Positions 1 to 8,156 of a DNA stretch of 64,000 bases are shown one piece after another (the stretch's first letter is position 1; each line of letters opens with the position of its first letter). The notes under the pieces were generated by a model. It was given only the letters and a program-made list of their open reading frames with translations. It was not told the DNA's origin and ran no database searches. This DNA comes from Herbaspirillum sp. AP02 (GTDB lineage: Bacteria > Pseudomonadota > Gammaproteobacteria > Burkholderiales > Burkholderiaceae_D): positions 1-64,000 of the forward strand of contig NZ_JADWMY010000009.1 of NCBI RefSeq assembly GCF_015767275.1, read 5' to 3'. Made by a program: the position numbers and the translations under genes.

Positions 1-119
1 GGATGAGAAGACTTAGATTTATGAACAAGGTGGCGTACGACATTGCGCCAGGTTTATCTTATCCACATCCCGAAACGCGTACTTCGACGCGCACCGCTGA
101 TGACCTGATCGACCGCTGA
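1..119 (+). CDS. possible C-terminal end of an upstream gene (partial)
   Basis: One forward frame is open from the left edge of the window to a TGA at 117-119, giving about 38 residues that end in TADDLIDR. If real, this is the 3' end of a gene starting outside the window. The stretch is short, the residues suggest no family, and a run of this length can be open by chance in GC-rich DNA. The rest of the segment up to 207 is non-coding and includes a CA-rich low-complexity stretch at about 158-186. Confidence 0.2.
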   Translation, partial: MRRLRFMNKVAYDIAPGLSYPHPETRTSTRTADDLIDR

Positions 120-207
120 TTGAGCGGAGGGGTCTCAGCCAGATGCCAGCCCCTCAACACACACACACAACACACCACACCACACAGAATACAAAACACA
201 AGACGAT

Positions 208-234
208 AAAAAAGCCGGCGATGCCGGCTTTTTT
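208..234. terminator. bidirectional intrinsic terminator downstream of the pagL-like gene
   Basis: The arms GCCGGC (214-219 and 223-228) enclose a 3-base loop. Six A precede and six T follow the hairpin, so it can terminate on either strand. It lies just beyond the stop of the leftward pagL-like gene. Confidence 0.85.
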
Positions 235-257
235 ATTGAAACAGCGCTGTTCCAGAA

Positions 258-812
258 TCAGAACTTGTAGGCAACACGCGCCACAGCGAAGTTCACGCCG
301 CCATTCGGTTGCTTGATGCCGCCGTTGGAGAAGTGTTGCAGGCGGATGCCCAGATCCAGACCATTGCTGAATACATAGCCGGCACCGACGTGGTCACCGA
401 ACTGGAAGGCGGTTGATAGCACCTTGTCGTTGTTGCGATAGAGCTTGGAGAACAGGTGCACGCCGATACCTGCTTCGCCGTAGAAACCCTTGCCGTCGTC
501 ACGCTGGAAGCGAAGCACCGGGGTCAGACCCAGGTCGACCAGGTTGCCGCTGTCGTTGGTGTTGTTGTAATGGTTCATGCGCCAGTTGGCCAGCGACAGA
601 TCCCAGTAGCCACCGATGTGGGTGCCGTTGGATTGCCAGAAATTCCAGTTCGGACCCCAGTTGAACTGCGCACCCAGGCGCACCAGTTGCGTGCTGTTGC
701 CGGTACCGTATTCCACCGACACGCCATCGACGGCATAGCTCGGGGATTGGATGGCGAAAGCGGCGACGCCGGCAAATGCGATCTTGGCAACCAGGCTCTT
801 CAGTTTAGTCAT
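258..812 (-). CDS. pagL: PagL-like lipid A 3-O-deacylase (outer membrane beta-barrel)
   Basis: The protein has 184 residues, with a signal peptide (basic start, hydrophobic segment, cleavage near SYA-VD at about residue 27) and a small beta-barrel ending in the C-terminal aromatic KF typical of outer-membrane proteins. The segment HFSNGGIKQPNGG at 160-172 matches the PagL active-site block, with His160 and Ser162 at the catalytic His and Ser positions. PagL removes the 3-O acyl chain of lipid A in the outer membrane. The catalytic Glu of Pseudomonas PagL aligns with Asn174 here, so activity is uncertain. It is a single gene with its own terminator (208-234). Confidence 0.8.
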   Translation of the reverse strand: MTKLKSLVAKIAFAGVAAFAIQSPSYAVDGVSVEYGTGNSTQLVRLGAQFNWGPNWNFWQSNGTHIGGYWDLSLANWRMNHYNNTNDSGNLVDLGLTPVLRFQRDDGKGFYGEAGIGVHLFSKLYRNNDKVLSTAFQFGDHVGAGYVFSNGLDLGIRLQHFSNGGIKQPNGGVNFAVARVAYKF

Positions 813-966
813 GGATATTCTTTCAGCGCGTAAATAGTTTTGAAGGATCTTTGCGAGATTCAGCGCAGACCTTGCGGTCCGCGATAACGCGCTATTCTCT
901 CATAATCATCACAAAAGCATACTTGTGTGTCTGTTTTTGGCGTCTCTACGCCACATCAGCGCAGCG

Positions 967-1887
967 TCAGGCGCGATAGCTGTATTCCAGCCGACCCGGG
1001 ACGGCGACTCGTATCGCCAACACGTGGCCGGAAAACGGATATTGCGCCAGTTCCGCCTCGCTACGCCCGTGGCGTCCAGTGGTAATGAACAGGGTGCGCA
1101 GATCCGGGCCGCCCAGGGCCACCATGGTCGGGCAACGTGCGGGCAGCCGAATTTCCTGCAATATTTCCCCTTGCGGCGACAGCCTCAAGACCCGTCCGCC
1201 TTCGAACATCGCGCACCAGTACGCCCCTTCGCTATCGACGGTAGCGCCATCCGGACGGCCGCCGTAAGCGGGCGCACTCTTGTCGCTGTCGAACTGGCGA
1301 AGCAGGCGGCAGTTGCTGGTTCGCCCGGTGGCCAGGTCGTAGTCGTAGACATTGATCCGATGCGCCGGCGTATTGGAGTGATACATCAGGCGCTGGTCGG
1401 GGCTGAAGGCCACGCCATTGGACGTCGTCACGGCATGATGTGCATCGCGCAGCGTATTGCGCTCGAAGCAGTAGAGGGTGCCAGCCTCGCGATCCCGTGG
1501 CTCGTAGATGGTGCCGCACCAGAAGCGGCCGGCGGCATCGCAGCGACCATCATTGAAGCGGATGCGGCTGGTGTCGTAAGGGGCTGCCAGCATGGCCGAC
1601 AGCGCGCCATTGCCGGTGTTGAGATGGAACATGCCGGTACGCAGGGCGACCACCAGTCCCCCCTGCGCGTGTTTGACGATGCTGCCGGGTTGTTCCGGCA
1701 TATCCCAGCGCTGGTGTTGCTGTGTCTCAAGCACCAGTCTGTGAACCGCCTTGCCTGGAATATCGATCCAGTACAGCGCGCCTTCTTCTGCATGCCACAA
1801 GGGCGACTCCCCCAGCAGCATGGGCTCGGGAGAAATGGCGGTGATGCTGTCGGCAGAGAAGCTGAAGGGCGCTGGAGGCATGGGCAT
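967..1887 (-). CDS. SMP-30/gluconolactonase-family sugar lactonase
   Basis: The 306-residue protein is a six-bladed beta-propeller of the SMP-30/LRE family. Family landmarks are the early metal-binding Glu in LGESPLWH, the TSNGVAFSPD segment (metal-binding Asn) and GGRPDGATVDSEG (metal-binding Asp). These enzymes hydrolyse aldonolactones to aldonic acids. It is the most distal gene of the leftward sugar-acid cluster, about 200 bases after the SDR gene and separated from it by a hairpin at 1988-2012. In a non-phosphorylative pentose pathway it would open the lactone before dehydration. The exact sugar cannot be read from sequence. Confidence 0.85.
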   Translation of the reverse strand: MPMPPAPFSFSADSITAISPEPMLLGESPLWHAEEGALYWIDIPGKAVHRLVLETQQHQRWDMPEQPGSIVKHAQGGLVVALRTGMFHLNTGNGALSAMLAAPYDTSRIRFNDGRCDAAGRFWCGTIYEPRDREAGTLYCFERNTLRDAHHAVTTSNGVAFSPDQRLMYHSNTPAHRINVYDYDLATGRTSNCRLLRQFDSDKSAPAYGGRPDGATVDSEGAYWCAMFEGGRVLRLSPQGEILQEIRLPARCPTMVALGGPDLRTLFITTGRHGRSEAELAQYPFSGHVLAIRVAVPGRLEYSYRA

Positions 1888-1987
1888 GCTGATTCACAGG
1901 AATGAGGGAGGCCTCATTATGCCCCCGTGCCGCGGTTTGATAAACCTGATCAGCAACTCCGCTCCCGGTACTGGCCTCGGAAAGCAG

Positions 1988-2012
1988 AACGGCATGCTTA
2001 GAGCATGCCGTT
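1988..2012. promoter_or_regulatory. perfect hairpin between the SDR and lactonase genes
   Basis: Two 11-base arms (1988-1998 and 2002-2012) pair perfectly around a 3-base loop. On the + strand four T follow, so it resembles a terminator in that direction. For the leftward operon only a weak T run follows, so it may act as an attenuator or as an mRNA 3'-end stabiliser rather than a full stop. Confidence 0.55.
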
Positions 2013-2090
2013 TTCCGCTATCAGCCAATGACATCGAGGTACTGAGAAACTGAGGTTTTCCGTGTCCCGTTGCCAGATATCGCTGGTGGA

Positions 2091-2855
2091 TCAGTTAGAC
2101 CAGCCACCATCGATCATGTGGATCGAGCCGGTCGTGAAATTGGACTCGTCAGAGGCCAGGTACAAGGCCAGCGCGGCAACTTCCTCTGCCTTGCCGATGC
2201 GTCCCATCGGCTGACGTCCGACAAAGGCGGCGCGCACGTCCGCTTCGCTCTTGCCGGTTTCCTTGGCCTGGGTGCTGATGCGCTGGTTCAACGAAGGTGA
2301 TTCGATGGTGCCCGGGCAGATCGCGTTGCAGCGCACGCCCTGTGCGACGAAGTCCGCCGCCACCGATTTCGTCAGACCCACCACCGCCGCCTTGGAGGCG
2401 CCGTAGGCAAAGCGGTTGGCCACTCCCTTCACGCTCGACGCGGCCGAAGCGATGTTGACGATCGACCCCGCCTTCTTGGCCAACATCCCCGGCAGCACAG
2501 CGCGAATGGTGTGGAACATGGCCTTGGCATTGAGGTTGAAGGAAAAGTCCCAGGCCTTGTCGTCGCATTCCAGGATATTGCCCGCCGCCACATAGCCGGC
2601 GCAGTTGAACAGGACGTCGATGGTGCCGACTTCGGCCACCAGTGCCTTGATGGCAGCATCATCGGTCACGTCCAGGATGCGCGTTTCCACGCCGGCGATA
2701 CCGCCCAGTGCGTCGAGGTGCTGCTTGCTGATGTCGGTGGCGATCACGCGTGCTCCCTCGCGGGCGAACAGCTCGGTGGAGGCACGGCCGATGCCTTGGG
2801 CAGCGGCGGTGATGAGGACGGTCTTGCCGGCGAGGCGGCCAGTGGATGCAGACAT
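2091..2855 (-). CDS. SDR-family dehydrogenase, probably 2-keto-3-deoxy-aldonate 4-dehydrogenase
   Basis: This 254-residue classical short-chain dehydrogenase has a cofactor motif read as TAAAQGIG (about 16-23), NCAG in the central strand, the catalytic Ser in NIASAAS, YGASK with the catalytic Tyr and Lys, and PGTIESPS after the substrate loop. TAAAQGIG is typical of the BDH2/DHRS6-like branch, which includes bacterial dehydrogenases that oxidise C4 of 2-keto-3-deoxy sugar acids. It lies 16 bases downstream of the XylX-like gene. In Herbaspirillum huttiense a comparable SDR feeds a route to pyruvate and glycolate; applying that here is inference. Confidence 0.8.
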   Translation of the reverse strand: MSASTGRLAGKTVLITAAAQGIGRASTELFAREGARVIATDISKQHLDALGGIAGVETRILDVTDDAAIKALVAEVGTIDVLFNCAGYVAAGNILECDDKAWDFSFNLNAKAMFHTIRAVLPGMLAKKAGSIVNIASAASSVKGVANRFAYGASKAAVVGLTKSVAADFVAQGVRCNAICPGTIESPSLNQRISTQAKETGKSEADVRAAFVGRQPMGRIGKAEEVAALALYLASDESNFTTGSIHMIDGGWSN

Positions 2856-2871
2856 GCTTGTTCCTTTGCGT

Positions 2872-4047
2872 TTAAATGAGTTTGCGATTGGCCAGGTTCT
2901 TGAACAACGCCGTCAGGCCGAAGGTCCACGGTGCCGTCTGGTCGCTGAAGTTGACCGTGTTCACCAGTGCACCCAGCCTGGGTGTCGAGATCGTCACGAC
3001 ATCGGCGACCTGATGAGTAAAGCCCTGGCCGGGTCCGAAGCGATCCTGGGTGGGCGCGAACATGGTCCCCAGGAACAGCACCAGGCCATCCGGATATTGG
3101 TGATTGGGACCGATCGCATGTTCCACCAGTTGCAGCGGATCACGGCTGATCATGGACATCGAACTGCTACCCTTGAGCGTGAAGCCTTCGGTACCATCGA
3201 CACGCATTGTAAGTTCGGCGCGGCGGACATCGTCAATTGAAAAGTTTGCGTCGAACAGACGAATGAAAGGCCCCACCGCGCAGGAAGCATTGTTGTCCTT
3301 GGCCTTGCCCAGCAGCAGGGCACTACGCCCTTCGAAGTCGCGCAGGTTGACGTCGTTGCCCAGGGTCGCACCCACCACCTTGCCGCGGCTGTTGATAGCC
3401 AGCACGATCTCCGGTTCCGGATTGTTCCAGGCCGATTTCGGGTGGATGCCGACTTCATCGCCCAGGCCCACCGACGACATCGGTTGTGCCTTGGTAAAGA
3501 TTTCCGCATCCGGGCCGATGCCCACTTCCAGGTATTGCGACCACACACCTTGCTCCAGCAGCACTTCCTTCAAGCGTGCCGCCTCGGTCGAGCCCGGCAC
3601 CACGCTGGAGAGGTTGTCGCCGATCACGGCCGTGATCGCCTTGCGCACCGACTCCGCCTTGCCAGCGTCGCCGCGTGCCTGTTCTTCGATGACGCGTTCC
3701 AGCATGCTGGCCACGAAGGTCACGCCGCTGGCCTTGACGGCCTGCAGGTCGATCGGCGCCAGCAACCAGGGGCGCGATGTATCACGGCGGCCGGTATCGG
3801 CATTGTCCAGCAACTCCTGCAGGCTGGCGATACGGGTCATGTTGGTGGCTGCGCGCACGGCGGCGGCAGGATCGTCCAGCTCCAGCAGTTCGCTGGAGGT
3901 GGACGCAATCAGGGTCAGGTCATAGGCGCCCTCGGCGTCGATCTTCACCAGCACCGGGCCCACGCCTGGTTGCCAGACGCGGCCGATCAGTGTGGCCTGG
4001 GCGTGATCCTCAGGCAGGTGTGCCTGGAGTGAAAAAGTGTGTGCCAT
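2872..4047 (-). CDS. XylX-like 2-keto-3-deoxy-D-pentonate dehydratase (FAH fold)
   Basis: The 391-residue protein has the fumarylacetoacetate-hydrolase fold in its C-terminal half. Long stretches match what I remember of Caulobacter XylX, including VTFVASMLERVIEEQARGDAG, the WSQYLEVGIGPDAEIFTK segment, WNNPEPEIVL with its acidic metal ligands, NDVNLRDFEGRSALLL and KDNNASCA. XylX dehydrates 2-keto-3-deoxy-D-xylonate (the same compound as 2-keto-3-deoxy-D-arabinonate) to 2-oxoglutarate semialdehyde. It sits between the UxaA-type dehydratase and the SDR gene, as expected for a branch point of a pentonate pathway. The semialdehyde dehydrogenase needed afterwards is not in this window. Confidence 0.85.
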   Translation of the reverse strand: MAHTFSLQAHLPEDHAQATLIGRVWQPGVGPVLVKIDAEGAYDLTLIASTSSELLELDDPAAAVRAATNMTRIASLQELLDNADTGRRDTSRPWLLAPIDLQAVKASGVTFVASMLERVIEEQARGDAGKAESVRKAITAVIGDNLSSVVPGSTEAARLKEVLLEQGVWSQYLEVGIGPDAEIFTKAQPMSSVGLGDEVGIHPKSAWNNPEPEIVLAINSRGKVVGATLGNDVNLRDFEGRSALLLGKAKDNNASCAVGPFIRLFDANFSIDDVRRAELTMRVDGTEGFTLKGSSSMSMISRDPLQLVEHAIGPNHQYPDGLVLFLGTMFAPTQDRFGPGQGFTHQVADVVTISTPRLGALVNTVNFSDQTAPWTFGLTALFKNLANRKLI

Positions 4048-4201
4048 GTTCTTGTTTCCTTATGTTGGAGGCCGGCCCGGACTATACGGGAAGCGGGCGC
4101 TGCCACGATGTCATTTTCTGCAAGGGGGAAGGACTAACTGCGGGCGAAGCATCCTCGCCATACGTTACCCGGGGGAGGGGCAAGGATGCTTGGCCGGCAG
4201 T

Positions 4202-4260
4202 CCGCATCACCCCATCCTGGCGGGATGATGCGGCTTACATTAGCCCGGTCGGGGCCGGGC
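4202..4260. promoter_or_regulatory. two adjacent intercistronic hairpins in the sugar-acid operon
   Basis: The 227-base gap between the two dehydratase genes carries a long imperfect hairpin (arms CCGCATCA at 4202-4209 and TGATGCGG at 4226-4233, extended by CCC/GGG). Next to it is a second hairpin, GCCCGG (4243-4248) with CCGGGC (4255-4260). There is no U run in the leftward direction. I read these as RNA processing or stability elements that could set different mRNA levels for the two dehydratases. Nothing else is recognisable in the gap. Confidence 0.5.
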
Positions 4261-4274
4261 CAGCATGATCTGCA

Positions 4275-5810
4275 TCAGGTATAGACGCCGATGTGCCACG
4301 GCACGAATTCGTCCTGGCCATAGCCATGCAGTTCGCTCTTGGTCTTCTTGCCGGACGCGGTATCGAGGATCATCTGGAAGAAGCGTTCCCCGATCTCCTG
4401 CGGCGTGACGTCGCCGTCGGCGATTTCGCCGCAGTTGATGTCCATGTCTTCTTCCTGGCGTTGCCACAGCGCCGTGTTCGTCGCCAGCTTCAGCGACGGC
4501 GAGGGGGCGCAGCCATAGGCCGAACCGCGGCCGGTGGTGAAGCAGATCATGTTGGCGCCGCCGGCGACCTGGCCGGTGGCCGAGATCGGATCGTAGCCCG
4601 GCGTATCCATGAAGACGAAACCCCTGGCGGTGACGGCTTCGGCGTACTTGTAGACATCCACCAGATTGGTGGTGCCGCCCTTGGCCACCGCGCCCAGCGA
4701 CTTTTCCAGGATGGTGGTCAAGCCGCCGGCCTTGTTGCCGGCCGAGGGATTGTTGTTCATCTCGGCATCGTTCTTGGCGCAATATTCTTCCCACCAGGCG
4801 ATGCGCGCCAGCAGCTTCTCGCCCACCTCGGAGGACACTGCGCGACGCGTGAGCAGGTGTTCGGCGCCATAGATCTCCGGTGTTTCGGAGAGGATGGCGG
4901 TGCCGCCATGCTTCACCAGCAGGTCCACCGCTGCGCCCAGCGCCGGGTTGGCGGTGATGCCGGAGTAGCCATCCGAGCCGCCGCACTGCAGGCCCAGCGT
5001 CAGGTGCTTGGCCGGGACCGGTTCGCGCTTGATGTCATTGGCCTTGGGCAGCATCTTCTTGATCTTCTCGATCCCCAGCGCCACCGTCTTGGCAGTGCCA
5101 CCGGTACCCTGGATGGTGAAGGTGTGGAAGTATTCACCTTCCTTCAGGTTGTGGCTTTCCATCAGGCCGGAAATCTGGTTGGTTTCGCAACCCAGGCCCA
5201 CCACCAGTACGGCGGCGAAGTTGGGATGGGTGGCGTAGCCGGCCAGGGTGCGGCGCAGGAGCTGCAGTGGTTCCCCTTGCGAATCCACCGCGCAGCCCAG
5301 ACCGTGCGTCAGGGCGACCACGCCGTCGATATTGGGATAGTCGGCCAGCACTTCCGGGTGGATGTCGCGACGGAAGTAGTCGGCAATGGCGCGCGCGGCC
5401 GTGGCCGAGCAGTTCACCGAGGTCAGCACGCCGATGTAGTTGCGCGTGGCCACGCGGCCATCCGGGCGTACGATGCCCATGAAGGTGGCCGGCTGCGCCA
5501 CGAAATCGACCGGCTTCACGTCCGCGCCGAAATGGTGTTCACGCGAGAACTCGGCCATGGCCAGGTTATGCGTGTGCACGTGCTGGCCCGGCGCAATCGC
5601 CTGGCTGGCCGTGCCGATGATCTGGCCGTAGCGCTTGACCGGCTCGCCCACGGCAATGGCGCGGGTGGCCATCTTGTGACCGGCGGGGATCAGACCCTGG
5701 ACCTTGAGGCCGCCTTCTTCCTGCAATACGGTGCCGGAGATGAGCTGCTGGCGGGCAATGACGACATCATCGACGGGATTGAGTCGGATGACGGGAGAGG
5801 TAGCTTTCAT
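4275..5810 (-). CDS. UxaA/GarD-family sugar-acid dehydratase
   Basis: The protein has 511 residues from the ATG at 5810. The open frame extends 27 codons upstream, but that part is Pro/Arg-rich and unlike the family. An N-terminal SAF-type domain with HVHTHN (77-82) is followed by the UxaA catalytic domain: ALTHGLGC, GLGCETNQI, CGGSDGYSGI, NPSAGNKAGG and TTGRGSAYGC. This family holds metal-dependent altronate and galactarate dehydratases. Next to a XylX-like enzyme and a KDP dehydrogenase, its substrate is more likely a C5 aldonate. I recall a non-classical D-arabinonate dehydratase from an equivalent H. huttiense locus but cannot verify identity. Confidence 0.8.
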   Translation of the reverse strand: MKATSPVIRLNPVDDVVIARQQLISGTVLQEEGGLKVQGLIPAGHKMATRAIAVGEPVKRYGQIIGTASQAIAPGQHVHTHNLAMAEFSREHHFGADVKPVDFVAQPATFMGIVRPDGRVATRNYIGVLTSVNCSATAARAIADYFRRDIHPEVLADYPNIDGVVALTHGLGCAVDSQGEPLQLLRRTLAGYATHPNFAAVLVVGLGCETNQISGLMESHNLKEGEYFHTFTIQGTGGTAKTVALGIEKIKKMLPKANDIKREPVPAKHLTLGLQCGGSDGYSGITANPALGAAVDLLVKHGGTAILSETPEIYGAEHLLTRRAVSSEVGEKLLARIAWWEEYCAKNDAEMNNNPSAGNKAGGLTTILEKSLGAVAKGGTTNLVDVYKYAEAVTARGFVFMDTPGYDPISATGQVAGGANMICFTTGRGSAYGCAPSPSLKLATNTALWQRQEEDMDINCGEIADGDVTPQEIGERFFQMILDTASGKKTKSELHGYGQDEFVPWHIGVYT

Positions 5811-5906
5811 GTTGATCTCGGTGAGAACGTGGATGCTGCAGGCTGGCCGCGGAGGCGGCGGGCGCATGCCGCGCTCCCGGGAGCACGACATGCCGGAAAT
5901 GCGGAC

Positions 5907-6713
5907 TTACTTGGGCGCGAACTGTGCCAGGTCAGGCATGGGGCTGCCGACCCATTGCTGATAGATGGCGGGCAGCTTGCCGTTCTTCAGGTTGGCAGTG
6001 ATCCATTCGTTGAGCCACTTTTCCAGCGCCGGCTCGCCCTTGCGCAGGCCGATGGCGTAGGGGATGTCCTTGATGGCGAACTTGGTTTCCAGGTTCTTGG
6101 ACGGGTTCTGCTTGGCAATGGCCGAGGCCAGCGAATTCGGTGTGCACAGGGCATCGACCTGGCCGGAGATGATGGCTGCGGTCACGGTGGCGTCGTCGTC
6201 AAAGCGCACGATGTTGGTCCCCTTGGGCGCGAGCGGGGTCAACAGCGAATCCTGCATGTTGCCGCGTACCACGGCCACGCGCTTGCCGACCAGGTCGTTG
6301 AGGCTCTTGATGTTCTCTCCCTTGGGCGCGGCCACCACGAACTGCGAGGCGCCGTAAGGCTGGGTGAAGGCCACCACCTTCTGGCGTTCCGGCGTGATCG
6401 AGAAGGACGAGATCACCATGTCCGCCTTGCCGGTCATCAGGAAGGGGATGCGGTTGGGGCCGGTGACCTGCACGATCTCCAGTTCCACGCCCATGTCCTT
6501 GGCCAGCAGGCGTGCGGTTTCCACGTCCGAACCCTGCGGCTCCAGCTTGGCATTGGTCATGCCGAACGGAGGCGCGCCCAGGTCGATGGCGATCAGCACC
6601 TTCTTGCGCGCCTTGATATCGGCCAGCGCATCGGCGTGAGCGGCCTGCGCGAAGCAGGCCAGGCCCAGCACGACGGCGGCGGCCTTCTTGGTGAAATTGA
6701 GCAGATTCTTCAT
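5907..6713 (-). CDS. ABC transporter periplasmic substrate-binding protein, family 3
   Basis: The 268-residue protein has a signal peptide (KK-rich start, hydrophobic core, cleavage near AHA-DA at about residue 27) and an SBP_bac_3 fold. Recognisable segments are VLIAIDLGAPPFGM at the first strand, GSDVETARLLAKDMGVELE, and PFLMTGKADMVISSFSITPER in the ligand-binding lobe. The family usually binds polar amino acids. The usual Arg of the amino-acid site (TxxR after a TITxER-type motif) is not obvious, and the gene sits among sugar-acid enzymes, so an aldonate or amino-sugar-like ligand is plausible. It precedes the dehydratase by 96 bases in the operon. Confidence 0.85.
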   Translation of the reverse strand: MKNLLNFTKKAAAVVLGLACFAQAAHADALADIKARKKVLIAIDLGAPPFGMTNAKLEPQGSDVETARLLAKDMGVELEIVQVTGPNRIPFLMTGKADMVISSFSITPERQKVVAFTQPYGASQFVVAAPKGENIKSLNDLVGKRVAVVRGNMQDSLLTPLAPKGTNIVRFDDDATVTAAIISGQVDALCTPNSLASAIAKQNPSKNLETKFAIKDIPYAIGLRKGEPALEKWLNEWITANLKNGKLPAIYQQWVGSPMPDLAQFAPK

Positions 6714-6778
6714 TGCGGTCTCCTGAGTGGTTTATTTGATACTGCCTGAGAAAAACAAAGTCTGTGCGCTCCGAAAAC

Positions 6779-7513
6779 TCAGAGATCGCTGGACACGAAC
6801 TTCTGCAACTCGGCCGTCTTCGGATTGCTGAACAGCTCATCCGGCGGGCCGACTTCCCACACCTGTCCCTGGTGCATGAAGACCAGCACGTCGGCCAGCT
6901 TGCGGGCGAAGGCCATCTCGTGCGTGACCAACACCATGGTCATGCCGCCGCGGGCCAGGTCTTCCATCACCTTCAGCACTTCGGCCGTCAGTTCCGGATC
7001 CAGCGCCGAGGTCACTTCATCGAAGAGCATCAGTTCCGGCGCCATCGCCAGCGAGCGCGCAATCGCCACGCGCTGCGCCTGGCCGCCGGAGAGCTGCTCG
7101 GGATAGGCTTCCTTCTTGTTCTCCAGTCCCACCAGCTGCAGCACCTTGTGGGCGATCTTTTTGGCTTCCTCGGTCGACATCTTCTTGATGGTGGTCAGCG
7201 CCAGTGTGATATTGCGCTCCACCGTCAGATGCGGGAACAGGTTGTAGCTCTGGAAGACGATGCCGACCTGCTTGCGCAGTTCGCGCAGGTTGAGGCGGTC
7301 GGGATGATGGATGTCATGGCCGCAGACATTGATGTCGCCGGCATCCACCTTTTCCAGCCCGTTCAGGCAGCGCAGCAGGGTGCTCTTGCCCGATCCGCTC
7401 TTGCCGATGATGGCCACCATCTGTCCTTTTTGCACATCCAGCGAAACCCCGTTCAACACTTTGTTGGTGCCGAAGCTCTTGTGCAGATCCTTGATCTTAA
7501 CGATTGCTGACAT
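6779..7513 (-). CDS. ABC transporter ATPase, polar amino acid type
   Basis: This 244-residue ATPase is of the GlnQ/HisP type. It has Walker A GKSGSGKST (about 37-45), Q-loop VGIVFQSYNLFPHL, signature LSGGQAQRVAIARS, Walker B LMLFDEVTSALDPE (Val where most relatives have Pro) and switch His in VTHEMAFA. It energises import with the two permeases and the binding protein of this operon. Its start overlaps the end of the upstream permease gene by 17 bases, suggesting translational coupling. Confidence 0.92.
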   Translation of the reverse strand: MSAIVKIKDLHKSFGTNKVLNGVSLDVQKGQMVAIIGKSGSGKSTLLRCLNGLEKVDAGDINVCGHDIHHPDRLNLRELRKQVGIVFQSYNLFPHLTVERNITLALTTIKKMSTEEAKKIAHKVLQLVGLENKKEAYPEQLSGGQAQRVAIARSLAMAPELMLFDEVTSALDPELTAEVLKVMEDLARGGMTMVLVTHEMAFARKLADVLVFMHQGQVWEVGPPDELFSNPKTAELQKFVSSDL

Positions 7514-8147
7514 TCAATTTCCTTTCAAAGTGCTTGGACAGCGCCGACAGCGGGAAGCACAGGCAAAAATAGATGAGCGCGACGCAGCCGAAGACGGTGA
7601 ACGGCTGGAAGGTCGAGTTGTTGATGATCTGGCCGGCACGGGAGAGATCGACGAAGCCGATCACCGAGGCCAGCGAGGTGTTCTTGACGATCTGCACCAT
7701 GAAGCCCACCGTGGGCGGCGTGGCGATCTTGATGGCCTGCGGCAGGATCACCTTGGTCAATTGCTCGTAGCGGTTGAAGCCCAGGCATTCCGAGGCTTCC
7801 CATTGGGTCTTGGGCACCGCCTGGATGCAGCCGCGCCAGATTTCGCCGAGGAAGGCCGCGCAGTAGATCGCAAAGGAAATGCCTGCCGCCACCAGCGGGG
7901 TCAGCTTGAAGCCGGCGATGGCCAGTCCGAAATAGGCCACGAACAGGATCACCAGCAGCGGGATGCCTTGCACTACCTGGATATAGCCGCTGGCGATGTT
8001 GCGCAGCAGGCGGTTGGGCGAGACCCGCCACAGCGCGATCACGAAACCGGCCACACCGCCGAAGGCGAATGCCACCAGCGATAGCACCACGGTCCAGACG
8101 GCGGCCTGCAGCAGGTATTCGACGTGCAGAAAACTAAAGGAATTCAT
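7497..8147 (-). CDS. ABC transporter permease, HisM/HisQ type (1)
   Basis: The 216-residue inner-membrane protein has about five hydrophobic segments and the BPD permease EAA loop (EASECLGFNRYEQLTKVILPQA). The N-terminal segment has RNIASGYIQVVQGIPLLV, the HisM-type RGTPLLVQ-like motif in altered form (QGIPLLV). It pairs with the second permease gene 9 bases upstream to form the channel. It overlaps the ATPase gene by 17 bases. Confidence 0.9.
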   Translation of the reverse strand: MNSFSFLHVEYLLQAAVWTVVLSLVAFAFGGVAGFVIALWRVSPNRLLRNIASGYIQVVQGIPLLVILFVAYFGLAIAGFKLTPLVAAGISFAIYCAAFLGEIWRGCIQAVPKTQWEASECLGFNRYEQLTKVILPQAIKIATPPTVGFMVQIVKNTSLASVIGFVDLSRAGQIINNSTFQPFTVFGCVALIYFCLCFPLSALSKHFERKLNVSNR

Positions 8148-8156
8148 CGCCGCTCC

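Noticed and set aside
158-186. CA-rich low-complexity stretch near the left edge
   Set aside because: No repeat unit or spacing pattern suggesting CRISPR or a regulatory array; treated as simple sequence.
4293-6749. Long forward open frame (818 codons) opposite the dehydratase and binding-protein genes
   Set aside because: It is antisense to two clear family proteins, has a His/Arg/Gly-rich composition and matches no family; it results from GC-rich codon third positions.
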